A DNA stretch of 47,593 bases from Thermoleophilaceae bacterium (GTDB taxonomy: Bacteria > Actinomycetota > Thermoleophilia > Solirubrobacterales > Thermoleophilaceae): contig JAUJNT010000002.1 of NCBI GenBank assembly GCA_030448005.1, forward strand, positions 686,759-734,351. The letters are read 5' to 3'. The notes below the pieces were generated by a model that searched no databases, had not been told where the DNA came from, and was given only the letters and a program-made list of their open reading frames with translations. Positions 1 to 8,637 of the stretch are shown here, in pieces. Both the position numbers and the translations under genes were made by a program. The stretch's first letter is position 1. Each line of letters begins with the position of its first letter.

Positions 1-522
1 GGGCCCGCCCTGCTGCGAGAGGGCCGCCCGCGACTGTGCGTCCTGCGCACTTTCAGCAAGGTCTACGGGCTGGCCGGCCTGAGGGTGGGCTACGCGCTCG
101 CCTCCCCGGAGGTGGCCGACGCGCTCGGGCGCGTGCGGCCGATCTTCAACGTCAACGCAGCGGCACAGGCCGCCGCGCTGGCGTCCCTGGCGGGACGCGA
201 CGCCCTCGAAGCCCGGGTGGCGCACACGCGGGCGGCCCGCATGGACCTGCGCGACACGCTCGCGGAGGCGGGGCTGGCGCCCGTGTCCTCGCAGGCGAAC
301 TTCGTGTACGCCGACGTGCCGGGAGGAGATGCAGCGGGGCTGGCCGAGCAACTGCTGCAGGCGGGTTTCATCGTCCGGGCGCTCGAGGGGTTCGGCGCCC
401 CTGGGGCGATTCGCGTGACCTGCGGGACAGACGAGGAGAACGCCGCCTTCGCGCAGGGGCTGAAAGGGGTGCTCGAGCGCCAGGGGGCCCGCCCGGATGC
501 AGCCGAGCGCCACGACGGCTGA
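1..522 (+). CDS. Histidinol-phosphate-type aminotransferase, C-terminal part
   Basis: PLP-dependent class I/II aminotransferase truncated by the window start; frame 1 is open from the first base. The visible RTFSKVYGLAGLRVGYA stretch is the PLP-lysine motif of the HisC subgroup (Lys at codon 20), followed by the small C-terminal domain ending in RVTCGTDEENAAF, the usual HisC C-terminal arginine region. It would transfer the amino group between glutamate and histidinol phosphate, but related aromatic or cobalamin-pathway aminotransferases (CobD type) share this motif, so the substrate is open. The stop lies 26 bases inside the next gene, which suggests translational coupling. Confidence 0.85.
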   Translation, partial: GPALLREGRPRLCVLRTFSKVYGLAGLRVGYALASPEVADALGRVRPIFNVNAAAQAAALASLAGRDALEARVAHTRAARMDLRDTLAEAGLAPVSSQANFVYADVPGGDAAGLAEQLLQAGFIVRALEGFGAPGAIRVTCGTDEENAAFAQGLKGVLERQGARPDAAERHDG

Positions 523-1714
523 CGAGACGGAGGTCGCGGGCCCGGCCCACGTGGCCACCGTTTCCTTCTTGGCCTCGCGGGCGGTTCCCAGCGGCGGGTT
601 CTTCGTGGCCCTCGCGGGTGGCATGGCGCTGGCCCGGGTGGCACACAGGCGCGGCGCCCGCCAGGGCTACGGTGCCAGTGCGGCGGCCGTGCTCGAGACC
701 GTGGCCATCATGGGCCCCGCCCGGTTCAGCGTGCCGTTTACACAGGCGGTCACCGCGCCGATGCTCGGCCGGCTTGAGGCGCGCTCGGTGGCGGCACTCG
801 CCCAGGTGGTGGCCTGCACCGGGCTCAGGGTGATCCTCAACGCCATCGGCGTGGGCTTCTTCATCTGGGTGGTGGGGGGCCTCGAGACCTATGCGGGCAG
901 CTACGACGCCATCGCTGAGCGGTTCGGCTTCAACGTGAGCGAGCGCGACACGGTGCTGGTCACCCTCGCGGGGCTGCTCATCTGGGGCGTGTTCGCGAGC
1001 GTGGTGCAGGTGTGGGTGTATCGCCGCGGGCTGCGCGAGTGGGGCACACCCACCGATGAGTCGCAGGAGCCCCCGGCGGCGGCTGGCCCGCACGACGGCC
1101 GCTTCGATCCGCGGGCGGTGGCCCTGGCCGCCGTGATCGGCTTCGGGGTGCTTCTCGCCAGCACCGAGTGGATCGTGCTGGCAGCCGTCGCCGGATGGGT
1201 GGGCCTGGCCTGGGCGCTCTCGCGCCCGGACTCGAGCGCCGCGCCGACCGGGCTCGTGCTGGCGTCGGTGCTCGCCGTGAGCGCGCTGGTCTTCACCCTC
1301 CTGGGCGGGCTGGGACTCGACCTGGCGCTTCGGCGCGCTGCGCGTGCGGGGCTGCTCGTGATCGTGGCGACCTGGCTGCGCGCCGCCGCGGGGGCGGACG
1401 GGCTGAGGGAGGTCTTCCGACGGGTGCTCGGCAGGCTCGGGTGGCTGCCCGGGGCCCGCGAGACCGCCGGCGTGCTCGACAGGATCGGCGCCGAGGGGCG
1501 GCTGTTGGCCGCGGGCCGGTCGCTCACGGCCTCGCTCGACGGGGTGCCCACCAGCCCCAAGCCGGTGCTCGATGCGGTGCTCGCGTGGGTGGCGAGCGAG
1601 GCCGGTCGCTTCCGTGCCGGACTGACCCCGCCCCGCCTGACGCTGCGGTCGGGTCTCCCGGACGTGGCGCTGCTGCTGGTGGTGCTCGCCTCCGCGGGGA
1701 CGCTGGCCGCCTGA
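497..1714 (+). CDS. Polytopic membrane protein of unknown function
   Basis: 405-residue integral membrane protein I do not recognise. It has hydrophobic segments at about residues 65-85, 115-140, 155-180, 205-245, 255-280 and a C-terminal one at 385-404, with an arginine-rich cytosolic stretch near residues 300-335. The ATG overlaps the aminotransferase by 26 bases, so the two are probably co-translated. If the upstream gene is CobD-like rather than HisC, a CbiB-like or transport role would be worth testing, but no CbiB motif is evident. It ends inside a perfect palindrome shared with the convergent asparagine synthetase gene. Confidence 0.65.
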   Translation: MQPSATTADETEVAGPAHVATVSFLASRAVPSGGFFVALAGGMALARVAHRRGARQGYGASAAAVLETVAIMGPARFSVPFTQAVTAPMLGRLEARSVAALAQVVACTGLRVILNAIGVGFFIWVVGGLETYAGSYDAIAERFGFNVSERDTVLVTLAGLLIWGVFASVVQVWVYRRGLREWGTPTDESQEPPAAAGPHDGRFDPRAVALAAVIGFGVLLASTEWIVLAAVAGWVGLAWALSRPDSSAAPTGLVLASVLAVSALVFTLLGGLGLDLALRRAARAGLLVIVATWLRAAAGADGLREVFRRVLGRLGWLPGARETAGVLDRIGAEGRLLAAGRSLTASLDGVPTSPKPVLDAVLAWVASEAGRFRAGLTPPRLTLRSGLPDVALLLVVLASAGTLAA

Positions 1715-1728
1715 CCGCGGTCAGGCGG
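1707..1728. terminator. Perfect palindrome across two convergent stop codons
   Basis: A 22-base perfect palindrome (arm CCGCCTGACCG) contains the TGA of the upstream + gene (1712-1714) and the TGA of the - strand asparagine synthetase gene (1721-1723). Either transcript could fold it into a strong GC hairpin, so it may act as a bidirectional terminator or RNA 3'-end stabiliser. There is no U-tract, as is common in high-GC actinobacteria. Confidence 0.5.
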
Positions 1729-3226
1729 TGGCGAAGCGGCCGACCGTGTGCTCCGGTCTCACGCCGGGCAGGTGCTCGCGAAAGATCCGGAAGTAGGCAA
1801 GCTCCTCGCGCGTCCTGAGCGGCGGGTACACCGCCCCCCGCTCGCTTTCGAGCTCCGCCTCGGTGACCGTCTCCTCCATCACCGCGGTCAGCACCTCCGC
1901 CGCCCCGCTGCCGTCGCCGAACTGCGACTTCTCGCGCCACAGGAGCTCGTCGGGCAGCCACCCCGTGAAGGCCTCCCGCAGCAGCTGCTTCTCGGGATGG
2001 CCCGGGCCGGAGAGCTTGCTCTCCGGTGGCAACCGGAGGGCGAAGGCGATCACCTCGCGGTCGAGGAACGGCACGCGCGCCTCGAGCCCGTGGGCCATCG
2101 TCACCCGGTCGCAGCGCTGGAGGTTCAGGTTGTGCAGCCCCTCCACGGTTCGCACGATCTCGTCGTGCAGCTGCTCGGGGTGGCTGAAGTCACGCAGGTA
2201 CTGATAGCCGGCGAACAGCTCATCGGCACCCTCGCCGGTCAGTACCACCTTCACATGGCGGGCTGTCATCTCGGCCAGGAGGTAGTTGGGCACCGCGCTT
2301 CGCACGAGGGAAGGATCGAAGTGCTCGATGGTGCGTACCGACACCGGGACCGCCCGAAGCGCCTCCTCGGCGGTGTAGACCCGCTCGTGGTGATCGGTGC
2401 CGAGGTACTCGGCGGCCGCGCGGGCGGCCAGCAGGTCGGCGCTTCCCTCGGTGCCCACGGCGAAGGTCTTGAGCCGCTCGCCCTCCCGCGCGAGGCGGCG
2501 TGCCGCAATTGCCGCGACGAGCGTGGAATCGAGCCCACCCGACAGAAAGACCCCAACGGGCACGTCACCCATCATCTGGCGCTCGACGGAGGCGATGAGC
2601 ACCTCGCGCGTCTCCTCCCGCTCGGACTGCTCGCCCCCTCCGCCGGCTTCGCTCTCGGTCTGCGGGACCGCGGCGGCGAAGCGCTCGAGACCCGCCTGCG
2701 GGGTCCAGTAGCAGCCCGGCGGGAAGACCTCGACACGGTCCTGGAGCTGCTCCTCGAAGGCCGCCATCTCAGAGGCGAAATGCACGCGGCGGTCTCCTTG
2801 TGCCCAGTAGAGCGGCTTGATGCCCACGGGATCCCGGGCCGCGACGAAGCTGCCGTCGGGGCCGGCCGCAAGCAAGGCGAACATGCCCTCGAGCTCACCG
2901 AGCGCGCCCGGCCCCCGCTTTGCCAGCAGCCGCAGCGCAACCTCGTTGTCCGAGCGGGTGGAGTACTCGGCCGGGCCGAGCGTCGAGCGGACCTCCTCGT
3001 GGTTGTAGATCTCTCCGTTGCCCACGAGCCACAGCTCCTCCTCGGGGGTCGCCAGCGGCTGACGCCCGCTCTCGAGGTCGACGATCGACAGCCGCCGGTG
3101 CCCGAGCCAGCTGCGCTCGAGTCGCACCTCTCCCTCGTCGTCGGGCCCGCGGTGCTCGAGGCGCCTGAGCATCCGGCGGCCCTCCTCGGGCCGGGGCCTG
3201 CCGTACTCGCCCGCGATCCCGCACAT
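1721..3226 (-). CDS. asnB: Asparagine synthetase (glutamine-hydrolysing)
   Basis: 501 residues. After Met1 the sequence MCGIAGEYG exposes Cys2, the class II glutamine amidotransferase nucleophile, followed by RLEHRGPDDEG, RLSIVDLESGRQP and NGEIYNHEEVR typical of the glutaminase half (about residues 1-190). The synthetase half has the PP-loop SGGLDSTLVAA at about residue 230 and GEGADELFAGY further on. It converts aspartate, glutamine and ATP to asparagine in the cytosol; members of this family also amidate secondary metabolites. It lies 3 bases downstream of a nitrilase gene and below a methyltransferase gene on the same strand, so it is probably the last gene of a three-gene operon. It is slightly shorter than E. 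coli AsnB, with all landmarks present. Confidence 0.92.
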   Translation of the reverse strand: MCGIAGEYGRPRPEEGRRMLRRLEHRGPDDEGEVRLERSWLGHRRLSIVDLESGRQPLATPEEELWLVGNGEIYNHEEVRSTLGPAEYSTRSDNEVALRLLAKRGPGALGELEGMFALLAAGPDGSFVAARDPVGIKPLYWAQGDRRVHFASEMAAFEEQLQDRVEVFPPGCYWTPQAGLERFAAAVPQTESEAGGGGEQSEREETREVLIASVERQMMGDVPVGVFLSGGLDSTLVAAIAARRLAREGERLKTFAVGTEGSADLLAARAAAEYLGTDHHERVYTAEEALRAVPVSVRTIEHFDPSLVRSAVPNYLLAEMTARHVKVVLTGEGADELFAGYQYLRDFSHPEQLHDEIVRTVEGLHNLNLQRCDRVTMAHGLEARVPFLDREVIAFALRLPPESKLSGPGHPEKQLLREAFTGWLPDELLWREKSQFGDGSGAAEVLTAVMEETVTEAELESERGAVYPPLRTREELAYFRIFREHLPGVRPEHTVGRFATA

Positions 3227-3229
3227 GCG

Positions 3230-4083
3230 CTAGATGACCTGGGCGGCCGGGGGGCCGAGGCCGTACGCGAATGGACGCCTGTCGGCGAGGTGCGAGAGCT
3301 GGCTACGAGCCGCGTCCACCGCGCCGCGCGGATCCACCCGGGCGAGCGCGATGCCGGGCCGCGAGCCCGTGTGCGCCAGCACGCGGCCGTCCGGGTCGAC
3401 CACCTTGGCCTGCCCGGGGAACCGCAGCCGACCGAGCCTGCCGCTCTGGTTGGCGGAGACCCACACCACCTGGTTCTCGAGTGCCCTGGCCTGGTCGAGC
3501 AGGTTGAAGTGGCGCACCTCGCGGTCGTGGCGCGTCCATGCGGAGGGCTGGGTCCTGCAGGTCGGCCAGGCCGCGAGCGAGGCGATGATCCCTGCTCCGT
3601 CGAGGGCCAGCTCCCGTGCAGCCTCGGGGAAGATCTTGTCGTAGCAGATCAGCATGCCCATGCGCCCGAGCGGGGTGTCGAAAGCGGCGAACTCCCCGCC
3701 TGCCGTGAACGTAGCGCGTTCGCAGGCCGGCAGGTGCACCTTGCGGTGGTGGCCCAATACCCCGTCTCCGCTCACGCACACCGCACTCGAGTAGGGCCCT
3801 CCCTCACCGGACTCGGTGTAGCCGACGCAGACCACTGCGGGCCCTGCCGCCCTCGCTAGCCGCGCGATCTCCTCGCCGTCCGGCCTGAGGGCGGGCGGTG
3901 GCGCCACCGGTGGGCGCAGCACCGGCAGGCTCGTCTCGAACAGGTACCCCCCGAGGGCGGACTCGGGAAAGACGACCAGCTCCGCCCCCGTGCCCGGGCT
4001 CGCCGAATCGAGCGCTCGACCTGTCGCAGACCGGCCTCGAGGTCGCGCCCGAAGCACCCGGCCACCGCCGCCACCGCGGGCAT
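3230..4083 (-). CDS. Nitrilase/carbon-nitrogen hydrolase, broken by one frameshift
   Basis: C-N hydrolase superfamily amidase. The N-terminus (MPAVAAVAGCFGRDLEAG..., ATG at 4083; alternative ATG 4110) and the body (AELVVFPESALGGYLFE...) are in different frames. Adding one C in the C5 run at 3985-3989 joins ...RRARARG to AELVVFPE and gives a 284-residue protein, normal for the family. The catalytic Glu (VVFPES), Lys (HHRKVHLPA) and Cys (MLICYDKIFPE) are all intact after the shift. The gene is otherwise undamaged, so an assembly error is more likely than true loss. It ends 3 bases before asnB. Substrate unknown; a small amide or carbamoyl compound is expected. Confidence 0.8.
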
Positions 4084-4195
4084 CCTGCTGACGCTGCGCC
4101 TGCGAATCATGTGCCCAGTCTCGAGGCTGCAGGCGCCTCGGTGTAGCCCCCGTGGTCCAAAGATCGCGGTCACCGGTTAGACAGCCGGTCCAGCC

Positions 4196-5107
4196 TCAGG
4201 GGCCTGGCGTGCGCGCGGAGAGCAGCAGGTTGTAGAAGACCGCCGCCGGCAGGCGCGGCTCGAGCAGCACGCGGTCGAGCGCCTGCAGCCCGAGGTAGCC
4301 CCGGTAGGCGTACTGGTACCAGAGCCACGGCAGCTGGGCGGGCTCGGCGGTGGCCTCGAGCGCCCGGTTGGCCCAGCCGAACAGGCTGGCCGCGAGCTCC
4401 TCGCCGCTCACCCTGACCTGCTCGAATCCCGCCCCGCGTGCGGGGCGCGCGAGGGCGGCGGGTGTGAAGGAGTGCACGTCCACCAGGCGCTCGAGCCGCT
4501 GTTCCTCGTGTGCCTGGTGGTGCCCGTTGCGCGACGCTGCGCGGGCGCCCACGAGGGCGCGCCAGGCGGGGGCCACCGCGTGAGCCGCTCGCTTGGGGAT
4601 CGCGGCGATCCGGTCGCCGTGGCGCGACGGCTCGCCGCAGAAGGCGATCGCCCCGTCGGGCCGCAGCACCCGCATGAACTCGCGGAAGCAGGCGTCGAGG
4701 TCGGGCAGGTGGTGGAGCACGGCGTGTCCGAAGACCAAGTCGAAGCTGTGGTCGGGGAACGGCAGCTGCGCCGCCTCGCACGAGCGGGTCTCGATGTCGG
4801 CCCCGAGCCGAGCTGCGCTGGCGTCCAGCACCTCGAGCATGCCGGGCGAGATGTCGGAGGCGGTGTACTCGTCGAGCACACCGGCCTTCAAGAGGTTGAG
4901 CCCGAAGTAACCGGTCCCCGCTCCGATCTCGAGCCCGTGCTCGAACCGCTCCGGCCGGCCGAGCGCCTTCCAGAGCTTGACGACTACCTGGCGCCGGCCT
5001 CGCGCGCCGTAGTCGATTCCCCATTTGGCGTCGTAGTGCGCGGCGGCGAGGTCGTGGTAGCGGGCGTTTGCCTCGTGTATCTCGTTCGTGGTCGTCGGCG
5101 CGCCCAT
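4196..5107 (-). CDS. SAM-dependent class I methyltransferase
   Basis: 303 residues with a Rossmann methyltransferase fold: motif I LEIGAGTGYFGLNLL (about residues 79-93), acidic loop ASDISPGMLEVLD, and the post-IV block FDLVFGHAVLHHLPDLDACFREF typical of Methyltransf_11. A C-terminal all-alpha region of about 120 residues may bind the substrate. It is divergent from the methyltransferase at 5221 and upstream of the nitrilase and asnB genes on the same strand (about 110-base gap). It could methylate a sugar, lipid or small metabolite; the neighbouring polysaccharide genes make a sugar O-methyltransferase plausible, but nothing in the sequence fixes the substrate. Confidence 0.85.
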   Translation of the reverse strand: MGAPTTTNEIHEANARYHDLAAAHYDAKWGIDYGARGRRQVVVKLWKALGRPERFEHGLEIGAGTGYFGLNLLKAGVLDEYTASDISPGMLEVLDASAARLGADIETRSCEAAQLPFPDHSFDLVFGHAVLHHLPDLDACFREFMRVLRPDGAIAFCGEPSRHGDRIAAIPKRAAHAVAPAWRALVGARAASRNGHHQAHEEQRLERLVDVHSFTPAALARPARGAGFEQVRVSGEELAASLFGWANRALEATAEPAQLPWLWYQYAYRGYLGLQALDRVLLEPRLPAAVFYNLLLSARTPGP

Positions 5108-5220
5108 CCGGCGCGGAAGGCTAGGGAAGTGAGGGGGGTGTGGTCTTTCAGTACGCGAGGAGTCAACAAATCAGCCACACCCCATGGGCGGGCCCCGCGC
5201 TCCCTAGACTCCGCGCCGCG

Positions 5221-5985
5221 TTGAGCGAGCCGGCCGAGTACCTGCAGCGCGACCAGCCGGAGGGCGTGCCGCCGCTCGCCCTGACGGGCGAGCGCACGCT
5301 GCCCGACGTGCCCGAGGAGAACTACTGGTATCGCCGGCACCTGGTGGTGTACGAGTGGATCGCGCGCCGCTGCGCCGGGCTCAGGGTGGTGGACATGGCC
5401 TGCGGGGAGGGCTACGGCACCGCGGTGCTCGCGCGGCGGGCACCGTGGGTCACGGGCGTCGATGCCAACCCCGAGGCCCACGAGCACGCGCGCATCAAGT
5501 ACTCCCAGCCCGGCGTTCGCTTCGTGCGCGACCTGGTGGACCGCTATGCCGAGGAGTGCGACGCCGTGGTCTTCCTCCAGACGATCGAGCACGTCGAGGA
5601 CCCGGAGACGGTGCTCGGCCACCTGCGCGGCATGTTGCGCCCGGGAGGCACCGCCTACATGAGCACGCCGAACGTGCTCACGCTGGCGCCCGCGGGCGAG
5701 GAGAGGTCCGGAAACCCGTGGCACGTGCGCGAGTACCGGCACGGCGAGCTGCTCGAGCTATGTGAGAGCTGCTTCGAGGAGGTGGAGCTCCTCGGCCTCT
5801 TCCACGCACGCAAGCTGCGCGTCCACGACCTTGCTCTCAGGCTCGGCTGGGATGCCCTCCACAGCCGGCTGGGCCTGACGCGCGCGTTCTATGACCGCTT
5901 CAACCCGGCCATCGCGGCCGGCGACTTCAAGCTGCGCCCCGGGCCGCTCGACCGGGCGCTCGACTTCCTGGCGATCCTGCGATGA
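5221..5985 (+). CDS. SAM-dependent methyltransferase, Rv3030-like
   Basis: About 254 residues from a TTG start that I prefer because similarity-like sequence begins there; the frame is open back to a GTG at 5140. It has LTGERTLPDVPEENYWYRRH, a signature I associate with Rv3030-type sugar methyltransferases, then motif I VVDMACGEGYGTAVLA and the acidic-end strand VTGVDAN. The stop overlaps the next ATG (ATGA), so it is translationally coupled to the GH57 gene. In Mycobacterium the Rv3030-Rv3031-Rv3032 order belongs to 6-O-methylglucose lipopolysaccharide synthesis; by synteny this enzyme may methylate glucose units of an alpha-glucan. Start uncertain. Confidence 0.85.
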   Translation: MSEPAEYLQRDQPEGVPPLALTGERTLPDVPEENYWYRRHLVVYEWIARRCAGLRVVDMACGEGYGTAVLARRAPWVTGVDANPEAHEHARIKYSQPGVRFVRDLVDRYAEECDAVVFLQTIEHVEDPETVLGHLRGMLRPGGTAYMSTPNVLTLAPAGEERSGNPWHVREYRHGELLELCESCFEEVELLGLFHARKLRVHDLALRLGWDALHSRLGLTRAFYDRFNPAIAAGDFKLRPGPLDRALDFLAILR

Positions 5986-7442
5986 GCCACCGCGGCGCGC
6001 TCGCGCTCGTCCTTCACTCCCACATGCCCTACGTCGAGGGGTTCGGCACGTGGCCTTTCGGCGAGGAGTGGCTCTGGGAGGCGGTGGCCACGGTCTACCT
6101 ACCCCTGCTGAGCCTCCTCGAGGAGGCTGAGGCGCCCGTGACGCTGGGGCTCACGCCGGTCCTCTGCGACCAGCTCGAGACGCTCCCGGGGGACGCGGGC
6201 GACCGCCTGGCGGACTTCCTCGGCGAGACCCGCCGCGCCGTGCACGAGGAGGATCGCAAGGGCCTCGTGCAGGGCGGCCGGCACGAGCTGGCCGCGGAGC
6301 TGCGCCGTGCCGGTGGGGACTACGAGCGGGCCCTGGAGGACCTCGGGATGCGCGGGGGCAGGCTGCTCGAGGCCTTCGCCCGGCTGGGTGCGGACGGGCC
6401 GATCGAGCTCTGGAGCTCGGCGGCCACGCACGCCGTGCTGCCGATGCTGGCGACGGGCGCGGGCACCGCCCTTCAGATCGCCACGGGAACAGCTGCCCAC
6501 GAGCGTCGCTTCGGCGGCTTCGCCGGCGGCTTCTGGCTGCCGGAGTGCGCGTACGAGCCGGGGCTCGAGCGGGATCTGGCCGATCGGGGGGTGCGCGCGT
6601 TCTGCGTCGACCAGACGGGGGTGCACGGCGAAGGCGCGGCGGAGGCGCTCGAGCCGGTGATGACCCCGGCCGGCGCGGCCGCGGTGCCGATCGACTGGCT
6701 GACCGTGGAGCTCGTCTGGAACGCCACGACCGGGTATCCGGCCGACCCCGGCTATCGCGACTACCACCGCCGCACCCTCCACGACCTGCGGCCGTGGAGC
6801 AACGCCGGCGACCCATATCGGCCGGCGCAGGCCCGCGCTCTCGCGCGCGGGCACGCGCGCGACTTCGTGCACCGCTGCATCGAGCGGCTCGACCGCCATG
6901 CCATGGAGCGCGACCGGCCCGGCCTGCTCTGCTGTGCGCTCGACACGGAGCTGCTCGGTCACTGGTGGTACGAGGGGCAGGTGTGGCTGCGGGAGGTGTT
7001 CGAGGCGGCGCGCTCGCTGGAGCTCGAGCTCGTGACCGTCTCGGAGGGGCTCGAGCGTGTGCCGCTCGTGGAACGGGAGCTTGCCCCGTCCACGTGGGGA
7101 ACCGGCAAGGACCTCCGCACCTGGGACTCCCCGCGGGTGGCAGAGCTTGCCTTCGCGGCCCGGGCGGCGGAGCTGCGGACAGTGGCGGGCGCGGCGCGGG
7201 GAGCGGAGCCCGCCGCCGCACTCATGCGCGCCGCGCGCGAGCTGCTCGCGATGCAGGCGGGCGACTGGGCCTTTCAGGTGACCCGCGACCTGGCGGGCGA
7301 CTACCCGCTCGAGCGGGTGGCCGCGCACGCCGCCGCCCACGACGCGGCGCTTGGCGCTCTGGCAGACTCAGGTCCCGTGCCGGAGCCCGCGTTGCGCAAC
7401 CTGGCGCCCTATCTCGAGCTGGCGCCGCTGCTGGCTCCGTGA
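5982..7442 (+). CDS. GH57 family 1,4-alpha-glucan branching enzyme (Rv3031-like)
   Basis: 486 residues. The N-terminus ALVLHSHMPYV is the GH57 metal/substrate signature. GGFWLPECAYEPG contains the nucleophile Glu188 and CALDTELLGHWWYEG the acid/base Asp321. The C-terminal helical domain with repeated RVAELAF/LLAMQAGDWAF matches the DUF1957 extension of branching enzymes. GH57 branching enzymes cut alpha-1,4-glucan and rejoin it as an alpha-1,6 branch. The gene overlaps the methyltransferase upstream by 4 bases and the GT4 gene follows after 10 bases, the same order as Rv3030-Rv3032. Confidence 0.93.
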   Translation: MSHRGALALVLHSHMPYVEGFGTWPFGEEWLWEAVATVYLPLLSLLEEAEAPVTLGLTPVLCDQLETLPGDAGDRLADFLGETRRAVHEEDRKGLVQGGRHELAAELRRAGGDYERALEDLGMRGGRLLEAFARLGADGPIELWSSAATHAVLPMLATGAGTALQIATGTAAHERRFGGFAGGFWLPECAYEPGLERDLADRGVRAFCVDQTGVHGEGAAEALEPVMTPAGAAAVPIDWLTVELVWNATTGYPADPGYRDYHRRTLHDLRPWSNAGDPYRPAQARALARGHARDFVHRCIERLDRHAMERDRPGLLCCALDTELLGHWWYEGQVWLREVFEAARSLELELVTVSEGLERVPLVERELAPSTWGTGKDLRTWDSPRVAELAFAARAAELRTVAGAARGAEPAAALMRAARELLAMQAGDWAFQVTRDLAGDYPLERVAAHAAAHDAALGALADSGPVPEPALRNLAPYLELAPLLAP

Positions 7443-7452
7443 CCGACTCCGC

Positions 7453-8637
7453 ATGCGTGTCCTGATCCTCTCCTGGGAGTACCCGCCCCTGATCGAGGGC
7501 GGCCTGGCGCGACACGTGCGAAAGCTGGCGGAGAACCTGGCGGCACAGGACGTGGATGTGCATGTGCTCGCGCGTGGGCTCGAGGAGTCACCCGCGGAGG
7601 AGGAGTGCGAGGGCGTGCTCGTTCACAGGGTGCGAGAGCCCGAGCGCCCGCGCGAGCTCGGAGAGTTCGTGACCTGGGTCGAGCACATGAACGCGGACAT
7701 GCTCGCCGCGGGCGTGGACGTGGGTGACCGCTACGACTTCGACATCGTCCACGGGCACGACTGGCTCGTGGCCGGTGCGGGAGACCATCTGGCCAAGCGC
7801 TTCCGCTGCCCGCTGGTGGTCACCATCCACGCCACCGAGTACGGCCGCCACCAGGGCTGGGTGGAAAAGCACCCGCAGTCCTACATCCACGGGGTCGAGC
7901 GCTGGATGTCCAATCGCGCGGAGCGCGTGATCACCTGCTCCGCCTACATGCGCGAGCACGTGGCCGACATCTACGGCCTCGAGGAGCGGCGGATCGCGGT
8001 GATCTCGAATGGCATCGACCCCTCCGAGCTCGTGCCCGTGGACGACCTCGGCACGCTCCGGGGGCGGTTCGCGGCGCCCGAGGAGCGACTCGTGCTGCTG
8101 GTGGGCCGGCTGGTCTACGAGAAGGGATTCCAGCTCGCGCTCGAGGCGCTGCCCGGCCTGATAGAGCGGGTGGGCAACGTGCGCTTCATCGTGGCCGGCT
8201 CCGGCACGGCCGAGGCGGAGCTACGCGAGCAGGCCACGGAGCTCGGACTTGACGCCCACGGCGCCTTCCTCGGTTGGATCGGTGACGACGTGCTGCACTC
8301 GCTCTACCGGATCGCCGACCTCACCGTGGTTCCCTCGATCTACGAGCCCTTCGGGCTCGTGGCGCTCGAGGCGATGGCCTCCGGCTGCCCATGCCTCGTG
8401 GCGGACACGGGCGGCCTGCGCGAGGTGGTCCCCAACGACGACGTCGGACTGCGCTTTCGCTCACGCGACCCGCACTCGCTGGGGCAGATGGCAGAGCGGT
8501 TGCTGACCGACGCGGTCCTGCGCGACCGCCTGGTCGCCGAGGCCTCAGAGCACGTGCTCGCCTTCGACTGGACCGACGTGGCCCGGCAGGCGGCACACCT
8601 CTACGGCGAGGTGGCGGCGACCCCGTCTCGGGCGTGA
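7453..8637 (+). CDS. GT4 alpha-1,4-glucosyltransferase/glycogen synthase-like (Rv3032-like)
   Basis: 394 residues. The start MRVLILSWEYPPLIEGGLAR is the GT4/GT5 glycogen-synthase N-terminal loop; the GT-B C-domain has VGRLVYEKGFQLALEALPG and the nucleotide-sugar motif PSIYEPFGLVALEAMASGCP with the EX7E glutamates. It would extend an alpha-1,4-glucan from a nucleotide diphosphoglucose. The ATG at 7453 was chosen because conserved sequence begins there, 10 bases after the GH57 stop. It overlaps the LysE gene by 4 bases. Position and motifs make it the counterpart of Rv3032, used in both methylglucose lipopolysaccharide and glycogen synthesis in mycobacteria. Confidence 0.92.
   Translation: MRVLILSWEYPPLIEGGLARHVRKLAENLAAQDVDVHVLARGLEESPAEEECEGVLVHRVREPERPRELGEFVTWVEHMNADMLAAGVDVGDRYDFDIVHGHDWLVAGAGDHLAKRFRCPLVVTIHATEYGRHQGWVEKHPQSYIHGVERWMSNRAERVITCSAYMREHVADIYGLEERRIAVISNGIDPSELVPVDDLGTLRGRFAAPEERLVLLVGRLVYEKGFQLALEALPGLIERVGNVRFIVAGSGTAEAELREQATELGLDAHGAFLGWIGDDVLHSLYRIADLTVVPSIYEPFGLVALEAMASGCPCLVADTGGLREVVPNDDVGLRFRSRDPHSLGQMAERLLTDAVLRDRLVAEASEHVLAFDWTDVARQAAHLYGEVAATPSRA

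Noticed and set aside
1748-3859. Very long + strand open frame opposite asnB and the nitrilase gene
   Set aside because: It is antisense to genes with full motifs, has biased composition and no family features; long shadow frames are normal at this GC.
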